Below are positions 52,962 to 62,790 of a stretch of DNA of 64,000 nt, piece by piece. Positions within the stretch are counted from its first letter, which is position 1. The number at the start of each line of letters is the position of its first letter. A model generated the notes under the pieces. That model saw only the letters and a program-made list of their open reading frames with translations, was not told where the DNA came from and made no database searches. Source of the stretch: Roseivirga sp. 4D4 (GTDB taxonomy: Bacteria; Bacteroidota; Bacteroidia; Cytophagales; Cyclobacteriaceae). The position numbers and the translations under genes are program-made. The stretch covers positions 231,001 through 295,000 of the forward strand of contig NZ_MDGP01000001.1 of assembly GCF_001747095.1 (NCBI RefSeq), given 5' to 3'.

Positions 52962-53048
52962 CGTCACTGCGATCCCGATTCATCGGGAGAAGCAGTCTCG
53001 GATTATGAATAAGGAGATTGCCTCGGTCATGCTTCCCTCGCAAAGACG
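52962..53048. repeat. 87-bp imperfect hairpin element between hisC and hisB
   Basis: Outer arms CGTCACTGCGA (52962-52972) and TCGCAAAGACG (53038-53048) and inner arms GAAGCAGTCTC (52989-52999) and GAGATTGCCTC (53014-53024) each match at 9 of 11 positions. Between the left arms sits the palindrome CCCGAT-tc-ATCGGG. Similar long hairpins are dispersed in many Bacteroidota genomes. It interrupts the his operon without breaking a gene. Confidence 0.8.
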
Positions 53049-53063
53049 AAAAGAAATAAGACA

Positions 53064-54161
53064 ATGAAGAAAGTACTTTTTATAGATAGAGACGGCACTA
53101 TAATCATAGAGCCACCAATTGATTTTCAGATTGATTCTTTGGAGAAACTCGAATTCCTACCAGGAGCAATTACCAATCTCAGGAAAATAGCCGAGCAGTT
53201 GGATTACGAGCTAGTGATGGTCACAAATCAAGATGGTTTGGGGACAGATTCTTTCCCAGAGGATACTTTTTGGCCTGCGCATAATAAGATGCTCAAAACC
53301 CTGGAGGGCGAAGGAGTTGTCTTTGACGAAATTTGTATCGATAGAAGTTTCGAAGCCGATAATGCACCAACCCGAAAGCCTCGAACTGGGCTATTGACCA
53401 AGTATATTGAGGGTGACTACGATTTAGCAAACTCATATGTGTTGGGCGATCGGAAAACGGATATTCAATTGGCCGAAAACCTAGGTGCTCAGGCGATTTT
53501 CATTTCTGATGAAACTGATGATCGTGCTGCGCTTTCAACTACCAACTGGGATGAGATATTCTCCTTTCTTCAAATGCCTGATCGTACTTCAGAAATTCAC
53601 AGGGTAACCAAAGAGACTGATATTTTGATTCAATTGAACCTTGACGGCTCTGGACAATGCAATAATGATACTGGGTTGGGCTTCTTTGATCATATGCTTG
53701 ATCAATTGGGTAAGCACTCGGGTGCAGACCTCACGGTCAAAGTGAAGGGCGATTTGCATATCGATGAACACCATACGATTGAAGATACAGCCTTAGCATT
53801 AGGTGAAGCGTATTTGGAAGCGATCGGAGACAAGAAAGGGATCAACAGATATGGATTCCTGCTGCCAATGGATGAAGCATTGGCTCAAGTGGCTATCGAT
53901 TTTAGTGGTCGTCCGTGGTTAGTTTGGGAGGCTGATTTTAAGCGTGAGAAAGTGGGGGATATGCCTACGGAAATGTTTATGCATTTCTTCAAGTCATTTT
54001 CAGATACATCGAAGTGTAACCTGAATGTAAAAGTGGAGGGTGATAATGAGCATCATAAAATTGAAGCCATCTTTAAGGCCTTTGCTAAGGCGATAAAAAT
54101 GGCTGTCAAACGCAACCCTGATGAACTCGATATACTTCCGAGCACAAAAGGATTGCTGTAA
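53064..54161 (+). CDS. hisB: Bifunctional histidinol-phosphatase / imidazoleglycerol-phosphate dehydratase
   Basis: 365 residues in two domains. N-terminal HAD phosphatase (1-165): nucleophile in [29 protein letters not shown] and [16 protein letters not shown]-terminal dehydratase (about 172-365): [33 protein letters not shown] and the later [17 protein letters not shown], with the His/Glu manganese ligands. Catalyses steps 7 and 9 of the pathway. Last his gene here; hisH, hisA, hisF and hisIE are not in the window. Confidence 0.97.
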   Translation: MKKVLFIDRDGTIIIEPPIDFQIDSLEKLEFLPGAITNLRKIAEQLDYELVMVTNQDGLGTDSFPEDTFWPAHNKMLKTLEGEGVVFDEICIDRSFEADNAPTRKPRTGLLTKYIEGDYDLANSYVLGDRKTDIQLAENLGAQAIFISDETDDRAALSTTNWDEIFSFLQMPDRTSEIHRVTKETDILIQLNLDGSGQCNNDTGLGFFDHMLDQLGKHSGADLTVKVKGDLHIDEHHTIEDTALALGEAYLEAIGDKKGINRYGFLLPMDEALAQVAIDFSGRPWLVWEADFKREKVGDMPTEMFMHFFKSFSDTSKCNLNVKVEGDNEHHKIEAIFKAFAKAIKMAVKRNPDELDILPSTKGLL

Positions 54162-54180
54162 TCGCGGTCAAACGAAAACC

Positions 54181-54573
54181 TTAATCCTGATCCACGCGAA
54201 TGGCCTCTAGTTGCTGGCCGTCCTCGCGGATCATTAAGAGCTTGGTGATTTTGTTATCGTTATTTTTTACGAATTCAATGTCGACTCCGAAGGCCTTTAG
54301 GAAGAATCTGATGTTGGTAATTGGAACTAGCTCATAGACCGTTTTATCCGGTCCGATTGCTTTTAGTTGATCATCCTGAATTTCAATTTTCAGGAAGTTG
54401 TCCTTCTGCATTTCATAACTGCCCACATACAACTCCATTGTGTCTTTGGGTACAGTTATTCCTTGTTGCTGACTGTTTTGTGCTTTCATCTCTACTTGAG
54501 ATACAGTGATTAGCATAATTGCAATTAGCATTAAGCGAAAAGCTTTTGATAATATGTTCTTAGTTGTCTTCAT
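54181..54573 (-). CDS. Small secreted protein, unrecognised beta domain
   Basis: 130 residues from ATG 54573; the frame runs 43 codons further upstream without homology or signal features. Signal peptide (LMLIAIMLITVSQVEMKAQ) and a compact beta-rich domain (ELYVGSYEMQKDNFLKIEIQ, FGVDIEFVKNNDNKITKLLM) like the module attached to many Bacteroidota beta-lactamase-fold hydrolases. Stand-alone role unknown. Converges on hisB. Confidence 0.65.
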   Translation of the reverse strand: MKTTKNILSKAFRLMLIAIMLITVSQVEMKAQNSQQQGITVPKDTMELYVGSYEMQKDNFLKIEIQDDQLKAIGPDKTVYELVPITNIRFFLKAFGVDIEFVKNNDNKITKLLMIREDGQQLEAIRVDQD

Positions 54574-54794
54574 AATCCTTGTCGTTGTTTTATAGGAAGA
54601 CTTCCAGTGTTCGAGGCGGGTTAACAAAGAGTAGTTAGTGATATACATCCTGCTGATAATTGTCTCCGAAACAGATAAATTTCTAGATGAAATGATACTC
54701 AAATGACTGTTTGTGCTTCGTTTTTGAAGACTTAAGCGGTAAATCCTTCCGCTTTTAGCTGCCTATGTTTTACATTCGAGCTTCAAAATCAACC

Positions 54795-55715
54795 ATGCGG
54801 AAACTTCTGTGTCTTTTCTTTGTGCTTTGCACATTCCAGTTGTCAGGTCAAAACCTGGACTGGTGGGATGCATTGCATGACTATCCGAATGCGGCTGGCA
54901 CGGATCGCGATCGGTACGTAAGTATTTCTCCTGGTTATATGGGCCCCAACGCATTACGTATTCCAGTACTTCGCAATGGTAAGATCGACAATGAACTTTG
55001 GTCTGAAAATACTTTTGAATACAGTTATGGAAGGGGAGATCAAACCCTTAATCATTGGTCTGAATTCAATATTCCTTTGGCCAAAGACAAGGCCGTACTC
55101 TATGTCCAAAGTATCGCCTGGGAGTACTGGGAAGTGACCGATGAGATCCGAGATGAACGCAGAATGCGAAGTCGCAGTGGTATCGGTTGGAATACAGGGG
55201 ACACAGCCTTCGGTATCATTCTAAGAATTGCCAATGAAGACAAGTCACGTATGCCGAACATTACGTTTAGAGCGCACTCTAAGACTACAACCGGTGGTAA
55301 CGTCAGCAATGCGCGTTTTACCGATGCGAGTATGTTCTTTTGGGAAGCAACAGTCAGCAAAACCATTATTAAAACGGAAGAAAGTAGCCTTTTACTGAAA
55401 GGTATGCTTGGTTTCTACACCTGGCAAACCAATAAGAATGGCCTACCTAATGGCTCGAATTTCTTTCAAAATGATGCGGGTACTTACGGTGTTGGTATAG
55501 AATGGACCAAAGGGAAGTGGTTTGTGGGAAGCGATGTATCAGGCTATCATGGCTATATAGAAAATCGAGATACCCCTGCTTTCTGGCGTAATCAAATCCA
55601 ATATCGCTTAAACAAACATATCGCATTCTACTCCAACTTTAATGTAGGACTCAATACTTGGGGTTGGCAGACAGTAACCATCGGCTATCGTCATTTCTTT
55701 AAGACTATAGAGTAG
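54795..55715 (+). CDS. Secreted, probable outer-membrane beta-barrel protein
   Basis: 306 residues from ATG 54795, where a signal peptide starts (LFFVLCTFQLSGQ). Alternating aromatic strands with Asp/Asn turns (YVSISPGYMGPNALRIPVL, SSLLLKGMLGFYTWQTNKNG, WFVGSDVSGYHGYIENRD, QTVTIGYRHFF) and a terminal aromatic residue near the end fit an outer-membrane barrel. Exact family not recognised. Confidence 0.65.
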   Translation: MRKLLCLFFVLCTFQLSGQNLDWWDALHDYPNAAGTDRDRYVSISPGYMGPNALRIPVLRNGKIDNELWSENTFEYSYGRGDQTLNHWSEFNIPLAKDKAVLYVQSIAWEYWEVTDEIRDERRMRSRSGIGWNTGDTAFGIILRIANEDKSRMPNITFRAHSKTTTGGNVSNARFTDASMFFWEATVSKTIIKTEESSLLLKGMLGFYTWQTNKNGLPNGSNFFQNDAGTYGVGIEWTKGKWFVGSDVSGYHGYIENRDTPAFWRNQIQYRLNKHIAFYSNFNVGLNTWGWQTVTIGYRHFFKTIE

Positions 55716-55720
55716 TCATC

Positions 55721-55740
55721 GATTTCAGCCTCCTGAAATC
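55721..55740. terminator. Hairpin between convergent genes
   Basis: GATTTCAG (55721-55728) and CTGAAATC (55733-55740) pair perfectly across a four-base loop, just before the convergent hydrolase stop. No long T-run, so efficiency is uncertain. Confidence 0.5.
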
Positions 55741-55741
55741 A

Positions 55742-56827
55742 TTATTCTAATGTCTTCATCAATGCAAAACAGAGCGTATCAATATTTGACATGTTCGAGC
55801 TGAAGGCGGATACATTTGATAGTATAATAATACCGTTTTTGGCTTCTACATCAATTGCCATGGAGGAGGTATAGCCTCCTGTTCCTCCGTTATGCCAAAA
55901 CCAAGGATTTTTAGATCGATTTTTTATGATGTGCCAGCCGAGACCCAAATCCATATTCACATTGACTGATTGGGTTTTTAACCTTGTTAAGGCAAGTTCT
56001 TTATTGTCTTTGTCGAAGTGCGCCATAGCGAACTTGGCAAGATCTTCAACATTCGATAAAATTCCCCCAGCTCCTACCAAAACATTAAGGTCCCAGTTAG
56101 GAGCGATTTCGCCTAAAGGATTCTGCCCTTTAACTAATAGTGATTTTAAGTCACTCGGGCTTGTCGAAGAGTTGGTCATATTGTATTGGTTCAAAACCTT
56201 ATTAGAAAGGAGTTCAGCGTAGGAACTGCCCGATATTTTTGATAATGTATATCCCAGAAGTCCAGCCCCGAGATTTGAGTAGGCATACCTTCCGATAGTC
56301 TCTCTTTTTAATTCTTGTGAGAGATAATCTTTCAGTTTTTCCTCGCCATATTCAGCATAAGGATTGTTAGGGTCAACAGCATATAAGTTTAGGTTGGATG
56401 GTAGTCTCGGAAGTCCTGAGGTGTGGTTGGCGAGAGATGCAAAGCTCACCACTTCGTTGTTTTGAAATGGAACCTCAAGGTATTGATTGACCCCATCTTC
56501 CAGTTCGATTTGATTTTCCGTTACAAAATTGGCCAATAACGTGGATGTGAAGACTTTGCTAATGGAACCTATTTCAAATACACTCTTCTTATTAATGATG
56601 CTGACTATGGAGTCATTGACTCGTTTAATTCCATAGAACTGAGTCTCTCCATTCTTAATTAGGGCAATTGAAAGTTGTGTGTTATTTGGGAATGCTTTTG
56701 AATTCTGGTAAATCAAATCAGTTTGGCTTTTTGATAATGAGCCGTTTTGATGATTTGTTGCAAGAGTTTGCCCGTAGCAACACCCAATTAAAATAAGGTT
56801 TAAGAAAAGTAGGAGATGGTATTTCAT
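55742..56827 (-). CDS. Serine hydrolase, class C beta-lactamase-related
   Basis: 361 residues from ATG 56827 (a GTG three codons earlier is possible). Signal peptide with possible lipobox (LILIGCCYGQ). Ser88-x-x-Lys91 in FEIGSISKVFTS, Tyr-x-Asn in YAYSNLGAGLLG and HNGGTGGYTS for the KTG-type strand: catalytically complete. Likely an envelope esterase or peptidase; beta-lactam hydrolysis is possible but not shown. Confidence 0.9.
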   Translation of the reverse strand: MKYHLLLFLNLILIGCCYGQTLATNHQNGSLSKSQTDLIYQNSKAFPNNTQLSIALIKNGETQFYGIKRVNDSIVSIINKKSVFEIGSISKVFTSTLLANFVTENQIELEDGVNQYLEVPFQNNEVVSFASLANHTSGLPRLPSNLNLYAVDPNNPYAEYGEEKLKDYLSQELKRETIGRYAYSNLGAGLLGYTLSKISGSSYAELLSNKVLNQYNMTNSSTSPSDLKSLLVKGQNPLGEIAPNWDLNVLVGAGGILSNVEDLAKFAMAHFDKDNKELALTRLKTQSVNVNMDLGLGWHIIKNRSKNPWFWHNGGTGGYTSSMAIDVEAKNGIIILSNVSAFSSNMSNIDTLCFALMKTLE

Positions 56828-56994
56828 AAAAGACACTTAAATCTATTCTCAAGTACCGAAAGTGTTCAGTAATTATCAACTAACTGTAGGGTGGGAGGTG
56901 AATTAGGACGTTGAGAAGGTTTGACTCACGATGTGTAACTATAGGGGTTGCCTTTGCTTTATTCATTATTATTTATAGCAAGACTAGGTAGCTA

Positions 56995-57429
56995 TTATAA
57001 ACCCAAAGTAGGCAGCTTCTTTACCTTGTGATAGGTGAGAGCTGTGGCGATGCATTGCTTGACTTCTTTGGTCGGCAAGTCTCCGCTCAATGGAAGTATT
57101 ACCGCCCGATTACCTTCATATGCAAAGGCTTCTCCGAAAACGAATCTGAATGTGGGGATTAATTGGCTTGTACATTGAAAGTACATGGCGTATTGATCTG
57201 GGCTTTTTGCCTTCCAATCTATTCTTAGTGTGCTACCATGTTTCGTGACGTAGGAGGGTTCTCCCCATTTGAGTGTTTCCTCTAAGTGATCAACTCCCTC
57301 GGTTTCTTCAGCTACTTCAATGATCAAAGCTCTCAAAGCATCCATTTTTACTTTGATCTCAGCTGGGTAGCTATCAAATCTCGCTTTGACCGCGGGATTG
57401 ATTTCTAGAACAAGGTCACTTTTGGACAT
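56995..57429 (-). CDS. DUF1801 domain protein
   Basis: 144 residues, cytoplasmic. VKARFDSYPAEIKVKMDALR, EETLKWGEPSYVTKHGSTLR, YAMYFQCTSQLIPTFR and a C-terminal KEVKQCIATALTYHK are typical of DUF1801 (YdhG-like). Function unknown. Downstream of the SPFH gene across a terminator, so probably expressed on its own. Confidence 0.85.
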   Translation of the reverse strand: MSKSDLVLEINPAVKARFDSYPAEIKVKMDALRALIIEVAEETEGVDHLEETLKWGEPSYVTKHGSTLRIDWKAKSPDQYAMYFQCTSQLIPTFRFVFGEAFAYEGNRAVILPLSGDLPTKEVKQCIATALTYHKVKKLPTLGL

Positions 57430-57464
57430 GTGTGGATTGAGTTTTGTATCAGTTGAATTTGAAT

Positions 57465-57494
57465 AAAAAAAAGGAGAGTAAAAACTCTCCTTTT
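57465..57494 (-). terminator. Rho-independent terminator after large SPFH gene
   Basis: On the minus strand AAAAGGAGAGT pairs with ACTCTCCTTTT (11 bp, perfect) and runs into a T-run. Begins four bases past the SPFH stop. Confidence 0.88.
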
Positions 57495-57497
57495 GGA

Positions 57498-58862
57498 TTA
57501 GTTGCCACCTTTACTGGCACTGGTCAACTGTTTGGTCATGGCCGCCCCGATGAGTGCCTCCAGTGGTGTTCCTCCATCCTCACCACCTGAGATAATCATG
57601 GTGGTAGGGAATTTAATCTTAGCAACCTGCTGGGCTACCCCAATGGCAATTTGCTTTTGTAATTCCGCCTGCTGCTGTGGGGTCAAACCTGCCGAAACTA
57701 GTTTGGCATTTTGGTAAGACTCAGCATCGGCTTTCACCTTTTGAGCCGTGGCCTTTAAACGCTCTGTTTCGAGTGCTATGGCTGCTAACTTCTTGTTAGT
57801 CTCCTCTTGCTTCAGCTTGGTCTCAATGGAGATCAAGGCCTTCACTTGCTCTTTCTCCTGAGTCACACGCTCAGCAGCCTTGTCACGCTCACCCTCTGCG
57901 ATAATTCTGGCCTGAGCATCTTTCGCAGTCTTAATCTTCTGCTGCTCGAGCTGTCTTTTTGCAGACTCGTCACGCTGTGCTTCTAGTCTTTGCTTAAAGA
58001 CTTGCTCAAGTACTACATCATCCACGATTACCTGAGCCACGATTATGTTGTTTTCATTGATGTCGTGAGGAATTCGAATGAACTGACCATTCTCATCCTT
58101 ACGCTTGTTTACCTCGTAGCGAGTCTGAACTTCTTTGATTTCACGGTCACCTTGCTCAATGGCTGTGATCACTGTATCGCGATATTCAGTTTTCTCCACA
58201 CTAAAGGCACCATCTTTTAACTGTTCTTCAATCGAGACCCTAAAGTCTGATGCCGAACCTGAGATATAATCTTGCGCAGCAAACATATAGCCTGTATTAG
58301 AAACCACCTCTCTTACCGTAGGGATTAGGGTGTTTTGTGCAAGATTTTGTAGGCTACGGAACTCGATAGCCAACTCGATGAAAGACTCCTTGTCCGCAGG
58401 TAATTGAAAACGAGTTGATAGCTTGGTGGTGGCGGTAACTTGGTCAATGAATCGTATGGGAATGGGCTCCATCTGCCCTTCGATATCATCGGTGTCGTCA
58501 CCTGGGTTTACCACTTTCACATCAATAAACTTTTGCCACGGTGTTATTTTGGCAAAGCCTCTGAACTTAATGCCCTCTGTCATGATTGCGCTTTTTTTAC
58601 CACTTGGGTAAACCAGAAAGTACTGATAGCCTGGCTCGGCCCAGAAGAATAAATTAGGCAGTGTGATCAGCGTAGCACCAGAGATCAAAATGGCCATGGA
58701 TACCCGTCTGGTAAACATCAACAACAAAGCTGGCGCTTTGGATGCGGTCTTTATCGTTTGACCGTCTTTGTCCTCGGTAAACTTGTCTTCATCTGAAAGC
58801 AAGGGTCTCATGATCAGAGTGATCAAACCGAGGATTAATAAAATGATTCCGAAAAATGTCAT
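57498..58862 (-). CDS. Large SPFH domain protein (flotillin/prohibitin-like)
   Basis: 454 residues. Two N-terminal membrane segments (FFGIILLILGLITLIMRPLL and MAILISGATLITLPNLFFW), an SPFH domain (about 85-290: PIPIRFIDQVTATTKLSTRF, LAIEFRSLQNLAQNTLIPTV), a long Ala/Glu/Lys coiled coil (about 290-400: KQRLEAQRDESAKRQLEQQK) and a Gly-rich tail. Likely forms ring-shaped membrane scaffolds in the cytoplasmic membrane. Differs from the lipid-anchored SPFH protein at 40835. Confidence 0.88.
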   Translation of the reverse strand: MTFFGIILLILGLITLIMRPLLSDEDKFTEDKDGQTIKTASKAPALLLMFTRRVSMAILISGATLITLPNLFFWAEPGYQYFLVYPSGKKSAIMTEGIKFRGFAKITPWQKFIDVKVVNPGDDTDDIEGQMEPIPIRFIDQVTATTKLSTRFQLPADKESFIELAIEFRSLQNLAQNTLIPTVREVVSNTGYMFAAQDYISGSASDFRVSIEEQLKDGAFSVEKTEYRDTVITAIEQGDREIKEVQTRYEVNKRKDENGQFIRIPHDINENNIIVAQVIVDDVVLEQVFKQRLEAQRDESAKRQLEQQKIKTAKDAQARIIAEGERDKAAERVTQEKEQVKALISIETKLKQEETNKKLAAIALETERLKATAQKVKADAESYQNAKLVSAGLTPQQQAELQKQIAIGVAQQVAKIKFPTTMIISGGEDGGTPLEALIGAAMTKQLTSASKGGN

Positions 58863-59258
58863 AGTTATAGATTTAGAAGTGAAACATAGCTTTCCCGATC
58901 GGCCCGTGTGGCCAATGGATAAGTGATTGAAATGATTGTGTAGGAGATAGCCATTTCGCGACTACATAGTCCTGAGTGGAACCCATGCAGAGCATTGATC
59001 TACATAGGGGTTCGGAGTGGTTTTGACTATTAGTTTGACTGACGCTTCAGAACGAACCGATCGGTTCAGCGCCAGAAGCATTTTTAAAACTGACTATCGT
59101 AAGAAAATCTAATTTTCCTCGAAGGAGGTTCGGCAAGAATCTCCCAATAATCTCTGCTCAGGATTGAGCTCGAGATGTAGTATTGAGAAATGTAAGTTTG
59201 CTTGTTCATCGCCTTGATCTGATTAGATGTTTCTATTTTGAAACACAATTACATATAC
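58863..59258. other. Gene-free stretch upstream of guaA control region
   Basis: No gene seen. Contains GAACGAACCGATCGGTTCAG, a small partial dyad, in the middle (around 59050-59072). Together with the repeats that follow it makes a 577-base divergent region between the SPFH and guaA genes, unusually long for this window. Confidence 0.4.
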
Positions 59259-59327
59259 GAATAATATTTCGAATATGTTACATATTCAGAATAATATTTT
59301 ATATATTTTCAAATACGGAATTATATT
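59259..59327 (+). promoter_or_regulatory. Three phased repeats and a palindrome upstream of guaA
   Basis: GAATAATATT at 59259 and 59289 and GAATTATATT at 59318 recur at 30- and 29-base intervals. Between the first two lies GAATATGTTACATATTC (59271-59287), a perfect palindrome with one central base. Spacing of about three helical turns suits cooperative protein binding. Regulator unknown. Confidence 0.5.
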
Positions 59328-59400
59328 CTGAATTATGAACTTCTCATTTTCAGTGACTTGTGTTTTTGGTCGGGTCATTTTCAGCTAGAAATACTTGCTA

Positions 59401-59429
59401 AATATTAGTGATTAGTCGAGGCTAATATT
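59401..59429 (+). promoter_or_regulatory. Inverted repeat directly before guaA
   Basis: AATATTAG (59401-59408) and CTAATATT (59422-59429) are exact inverted copies 13 bases apart, ending 11 bases before the guaA ATG. TATTTTTG (59429-59436) resembles a -7 box but has no good -33 partner. Could be an operator or a leader hairpin. Confidence 0.4.
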
Positions 59430-59439
59430 ATTTTTGCGC

Positions 59440-60969
59440 ATGGCAGAACAGATCCTCATTCTCGACTTCGGTTCCCAATACACCCAGCTGATTGCCAGAA
59501 GAGTTCGAGAGCTTAACGTTTATTGTGAAATTCATCCTTTTAACCACATTCCGGAAATTACGGATGACATAAAAGGTGTCATTCTATCAGGTAGTCCTTG
59601 CTCAGTAAGAGAAGAAGATGCACCGGATTTAGACTTAGATCAATTCAGAGGTAAGATGCCGGTTCTAGGTGTTTGTTATGGCGCTCAGTTGATGGCTCAA
59701 AAGTATGGAGGTAATGTAATGCCTTCAGAGATTCGCGAGTACGGTCGTGCAAGGTTGAGCAGGGTTGATGGGCATTATCCATTACTAAAAGAGATTAGCC
59801 TTGATTCTCAGGTTTGGATGTCTCACGCAGATACCATCTCTGAACTACCAGCAGGTTTCGATGTCATTGCCAGTACATCTAGTGTTGAGAAGGCAGCCTT
59901 CAAAGTTCAGGGCGAAGAAACTTATGGAATACAGTTTCACCCAGAGGTAACGCACTCAGAAGAAGGAAAAGAGCTAGTAAGAAATTTTGTAGTACACATC
60001 TGCGGTTGTTCGCAAGATTGGACTCCTGACTTGTTTGCAGAGTCTACAGTTGCAGCCCTTAAAGAAAAGTTAGGTGATGATAAGGTAATTCTGGGGCTTT
60101 CGGGTGGAGTTGATTCTTCAGTAGCCGCTGTTTTAATACACAAAGCGATCGGTGAAAACCTCCATTGCATTTTTGTTGACAATGGACTTCTGAGAAAGAA
60201 CGAATTCGATTCTGTACTTGAGTCTTATAAAGGCATGGGACTGAACGTGAAAGGAGTAGATGCCAAAGAACAATTCTATTCTGCGCTAGCTGGTATTACC
60301 GATCCAGAAGGTAAGAGAAAAGCAATCGGTCGAGTGTTTATCGAAGTATTTGATCAAGAGGCTCAAAAAGTAGAAGATGCTAAATGGTTAGGTCAAGGAA
60401 CCATCTATCCAGATATAATTGAGTCGGTTTCTGTGAAGGGTCCTTCGGCCACAATAAAATCGCATCATAACGTTGGTGGTTTACCGGAGAAGATGAACCT
60501 GAAAGTGGTCGAACCACTGAATACACTCTTTAAAGACGAAGTAAGAAATGTTGGACGAAGCCTTGAAATCGATCAAAATATTCTGGGTCGTCATCCTTTT
60601 CCAGGCCCTGGCTTGGGTATCAGGATTTTAGGAGACATTACTGCTGAGAAAGTAGCTATCTTGCAAGAAGTGGATTACATTTTTATCCAAGGATTAAAAG
60701 ACAATGGCCTTTATGACGATGTCTGGCAGGCGGGCTCAATGCTATTGCCTATTCAGTCAGTTGGTGTAATGGGGGATGAAAGAACTTACGAACGAGTTGT
60801 GGCACTTCGGGCTGTGACAAGTGTGGATGGAATGACAGCGGACTGGTGTCATCTGCCATATAATTTTTTACAGGACGTCTCGAACGAGATCATCAATAAG
60901 GTAAAAGGAGTAAATAGAGTGGTTTATGATATCAGCTCTAAACCACCAGCAACCATCGAATGGGAGTAG
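59440..60969 (+). CDS. guaA: GMP synthase (glutamine-hydrolysing)
   Basis: 509 residues from ATG 59440. Amidates XMP to GMP with glutamine and ATP. Class I glutaminase domain (1-190): Cys79 in GVCYGAQL, His167 and Glu169 in [13 protein letters not shown]-pyrophosphatase loop [15 protein letters not shown] (219-). C-terminal dimer domain with [17 protein letters not shown] and the typical end [11 protein letters not shown]. Complete. Its stop overlaps the next gene by ten bases. Confidence 0.98.
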   Translation: MAEQILILDFGSQYTQLIARRVRELNVYCEIHPFNHIPEITDDIKGVILSGSPCSVREEDAPDLDLDQFRGKMPVLGVCYGAQLMAQKYGGNVMPSEIREYGRARLSRVDGHYPLLKEISLDSQVWMSHADTISELPAGFDVIASTSSVEKAAFKVQGEETYGIQFHPEVTHSEEGKELVRNFVVHICGCSQDWTPDLFAESTVAALKEKLGDDKVILGLSGGVDSSVAAVLIHKAIGENLHCIFVDNGLLRKNEFDSVLESYKGMGLNVKGVDAKEQFYSALAGITDPEGKRKAIGRVFIEVFDQEAQKVEDAKWLGQGTIYPDIIESVSVKGPSATIKSHHNVGGLPEKMNLKVVEPLNTLFKDEVRNVGRSLEIDQNILGRHPFPGPGLGIRILGDITAEKVAILQEVDYIFIQGLKDNGLYDDVWQAGSMLLPIQSVGVMGDERTYERVVALRAVTSVDGMTADWCHLPYNFLQDVSNEIINKVKGVNRVVYDISSKPPATIEWE

Positions 60970-62789
60970 CAAAGAGGTTTTTTTTAGCAATAGTCTTGTC
61001 CATCTTTTGTACAAGCATTGGCTTTTCGCAAGACGTTAAGGCGCTTTTTGACGAAGGCAAAAGGCTTTTTGACCAAGAGCAGTATGCCTTGGCCCTGGGT
61101 AAGTTTGCACCGCTGACTTCTATGGGCCAGAGCAACGATTTGGTGAAGTATTCATCCTATTATTATGCCATTGCGGCTCATAAGTCAGGAGATAATACGA
61201 GTGCCAAAAATATGTTCAAGCAGTTGCTTCAGAAGTACCCAGACTGGAATGTCAAAGAAGATGTCAACTATTGGTTGGGTTACCTTGCGGCTGAAGAGGG
61301 AGATATTGAAAGTGCATTTCGATATTTCGATTTGGTCACTAAACCAGAGCTTGGCGAGAGCAAAAAAGCATTGAAGTCACAGCTGCTTTCCAACACGACT
61401 GATTTGAAGGCACTTCAAAAACTATTGGATGAATACCCTGAGGATAACCTGATCGCTTCTCAGTTGGCTAACGAAGTACTGGCGCTCCCGGTGCAAGAGC
61501 AGGATATGCTTTTGTTGTCGAATCTTCAATCTGAATATGCCTTGAACCTCGACTTGGGGATTGACGGAATAGAATATTCTCCGAAGAAATCAACCTATAA
61601 TGTTGGGCTCTTTTTACCATTTAGGTATAGCCCTGACTCGGCAATGCTCGTTCGTTCTATGTCCAACTGGACAACTAGAATGTATGAAGGAGTGGCTATT
61701 GGTGTTCAAAAACTTAAGGATGAAGGGGTTGATATTAATCTCATCACTATTGATACTCAGAATTTAGAAACAAGGCTTGAAAATCAGGTGGAAGACGGAG
61801 TACTCACAGATTTAGACTTAATCATTGGACCCGTAACACAGCGTGCCGTTGAGTTGATGTCCAATTTTTCTAAAGAGAAGCAGGTCAACATTATCAATCC
61901 ATTATCATCAAACGGAGATATTCTGAAGGATAATCCATTTGCATTTTTATACTATCCAAGTAATGAATCCATCGCTATAAAGGCAGCTGAGTATGCCAAA
62001 CAGAATTTCACTAGAAATAAAAATGCCGCGGTATTCTACAGTGGCTTTAGCGATGTAGCAAGAGCTGACCTTTACCGTCAAATCATCGAAAAAGATTCTT
62101 TCGATGTCACAATTTTCCGTGAGGTGAGGCCTAATGAATCAGTGAATATTCAGCAGTGGCTTATCGAGGAGGAGGAAGTGGATAAAGACTCCGCTGTTGT
62201 AGCCAATATGATTGCTGAAATGGACTCACTTCGTGAAGCAGGCGAAGAAGAATGGGAGATTTACAGCCAAAGAGATTTCGTTTATGATACACTGAAAATC
62301 CTTCCAGATAGTATCGGTCATGTGTTTATTGCCTCAGATATTTCCTCATTGGCTTCGAGTGCTTTGAGTGGAATTGAAGGGAGACCTGATACAGTTGAAT
62401 ACTTATCTTCTTCAAGGTTTTTGACTGCTGAGAGCTCCATCTCTTTTGATCAACTAGAACGGTTGAATGCTACATTTTTAGGTACGAATCTGATCAATTA
62501 TAATACCCCAGAAGTTGCTGAGTTCAGAGAGAGATATGTTGCCGCTTATTTGAAAAGCCCGATCAAGGAAGATCGCCTTGGCGATGCCTACATAGGCTAT
62601 GATATCATGGTTACTTTCGGTAGGCTGTTGGGCGATTATGGTAAGTATTTTCAGGTAGGAGTAAAACGAAGAGATGATTTTAGAGGGGAGCTTACAGAAA
62701 AATTCAATTATCGACTTTCGAATGACAATCGCTATCTGCCTGTCTTGAAGGTGGAGGGAGCTGCCATCGTACCTCGAAACAATAATTAG
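60960..62789 (+). CDS. TPR and periplasmic-binding-fold (type I) protein
   Basis: 609 residues; ATG 60960 lies inside the guaA end. Signal peptide ([18 protein letters not shown]). TPR-like N-terminal part (25-190: [40 protein letters not shown]), then a ligand-binding fold like amino-acid ABC receptors (about 212-590: [69 protein letters not shown]). No transporter genes beside it, so it may be a sensor or an assembly factor. A similar gene after guaA occurs in other Bacteroidota as far as I recall. Confidence 0.75.
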   Translation: MGVAKRFFLAIVLSIFCTSIGFSQDVKALFDEGKRLFDQEQYALALGKFAPLTSMGQSNDLVKYSSYYYAIAAHKSGDNTSAKNMFKQLLQKYPDWNVKEDVNYWLGYLAAEEGDIESAFRYFDLVTKPELGESKKALKSQLLSNTTDLKALQKLLDEYPEDNLIASQLANEVLALPVQEQDMLLLSNLQSEYALNLDLGIDGIEYSPKKSTYNVGLFLPFRYSPDSAMLVRSMSNWTTRMYEGVAIGVQKLKDEGVDINLITIDTQNLETRLENQVEDGVLTDLDLIIGPVTQRAVELMSNFSKEKQVNIINPLSSNGDILKDNPFAFLYYPSNESIAIKAAEYAKQNFTRNKNAAVFYSGFSDVARADLYRQIIEKDSFDVTIFREVRPNESVNIQQWLIEEEEVDKDSAVVANMIAEMDSLREAGEEEWEIYSQRDFVYDTLKILPDSIGHVFIASDISSLASSALSGIEGRPDTVEYLSSSRFLTAESSISFDQLERLNATFLGTNLINYNTPEVAEFRERYVAAYLKSPIKEDRLGDAYIGYDIMVTFGRLLGDYGKYFQVGVKRRDDFRGELTEKFNYRLSNDNRYLPVLKVEGAAIVPRNNN

Positions 62790-62790
62790 T

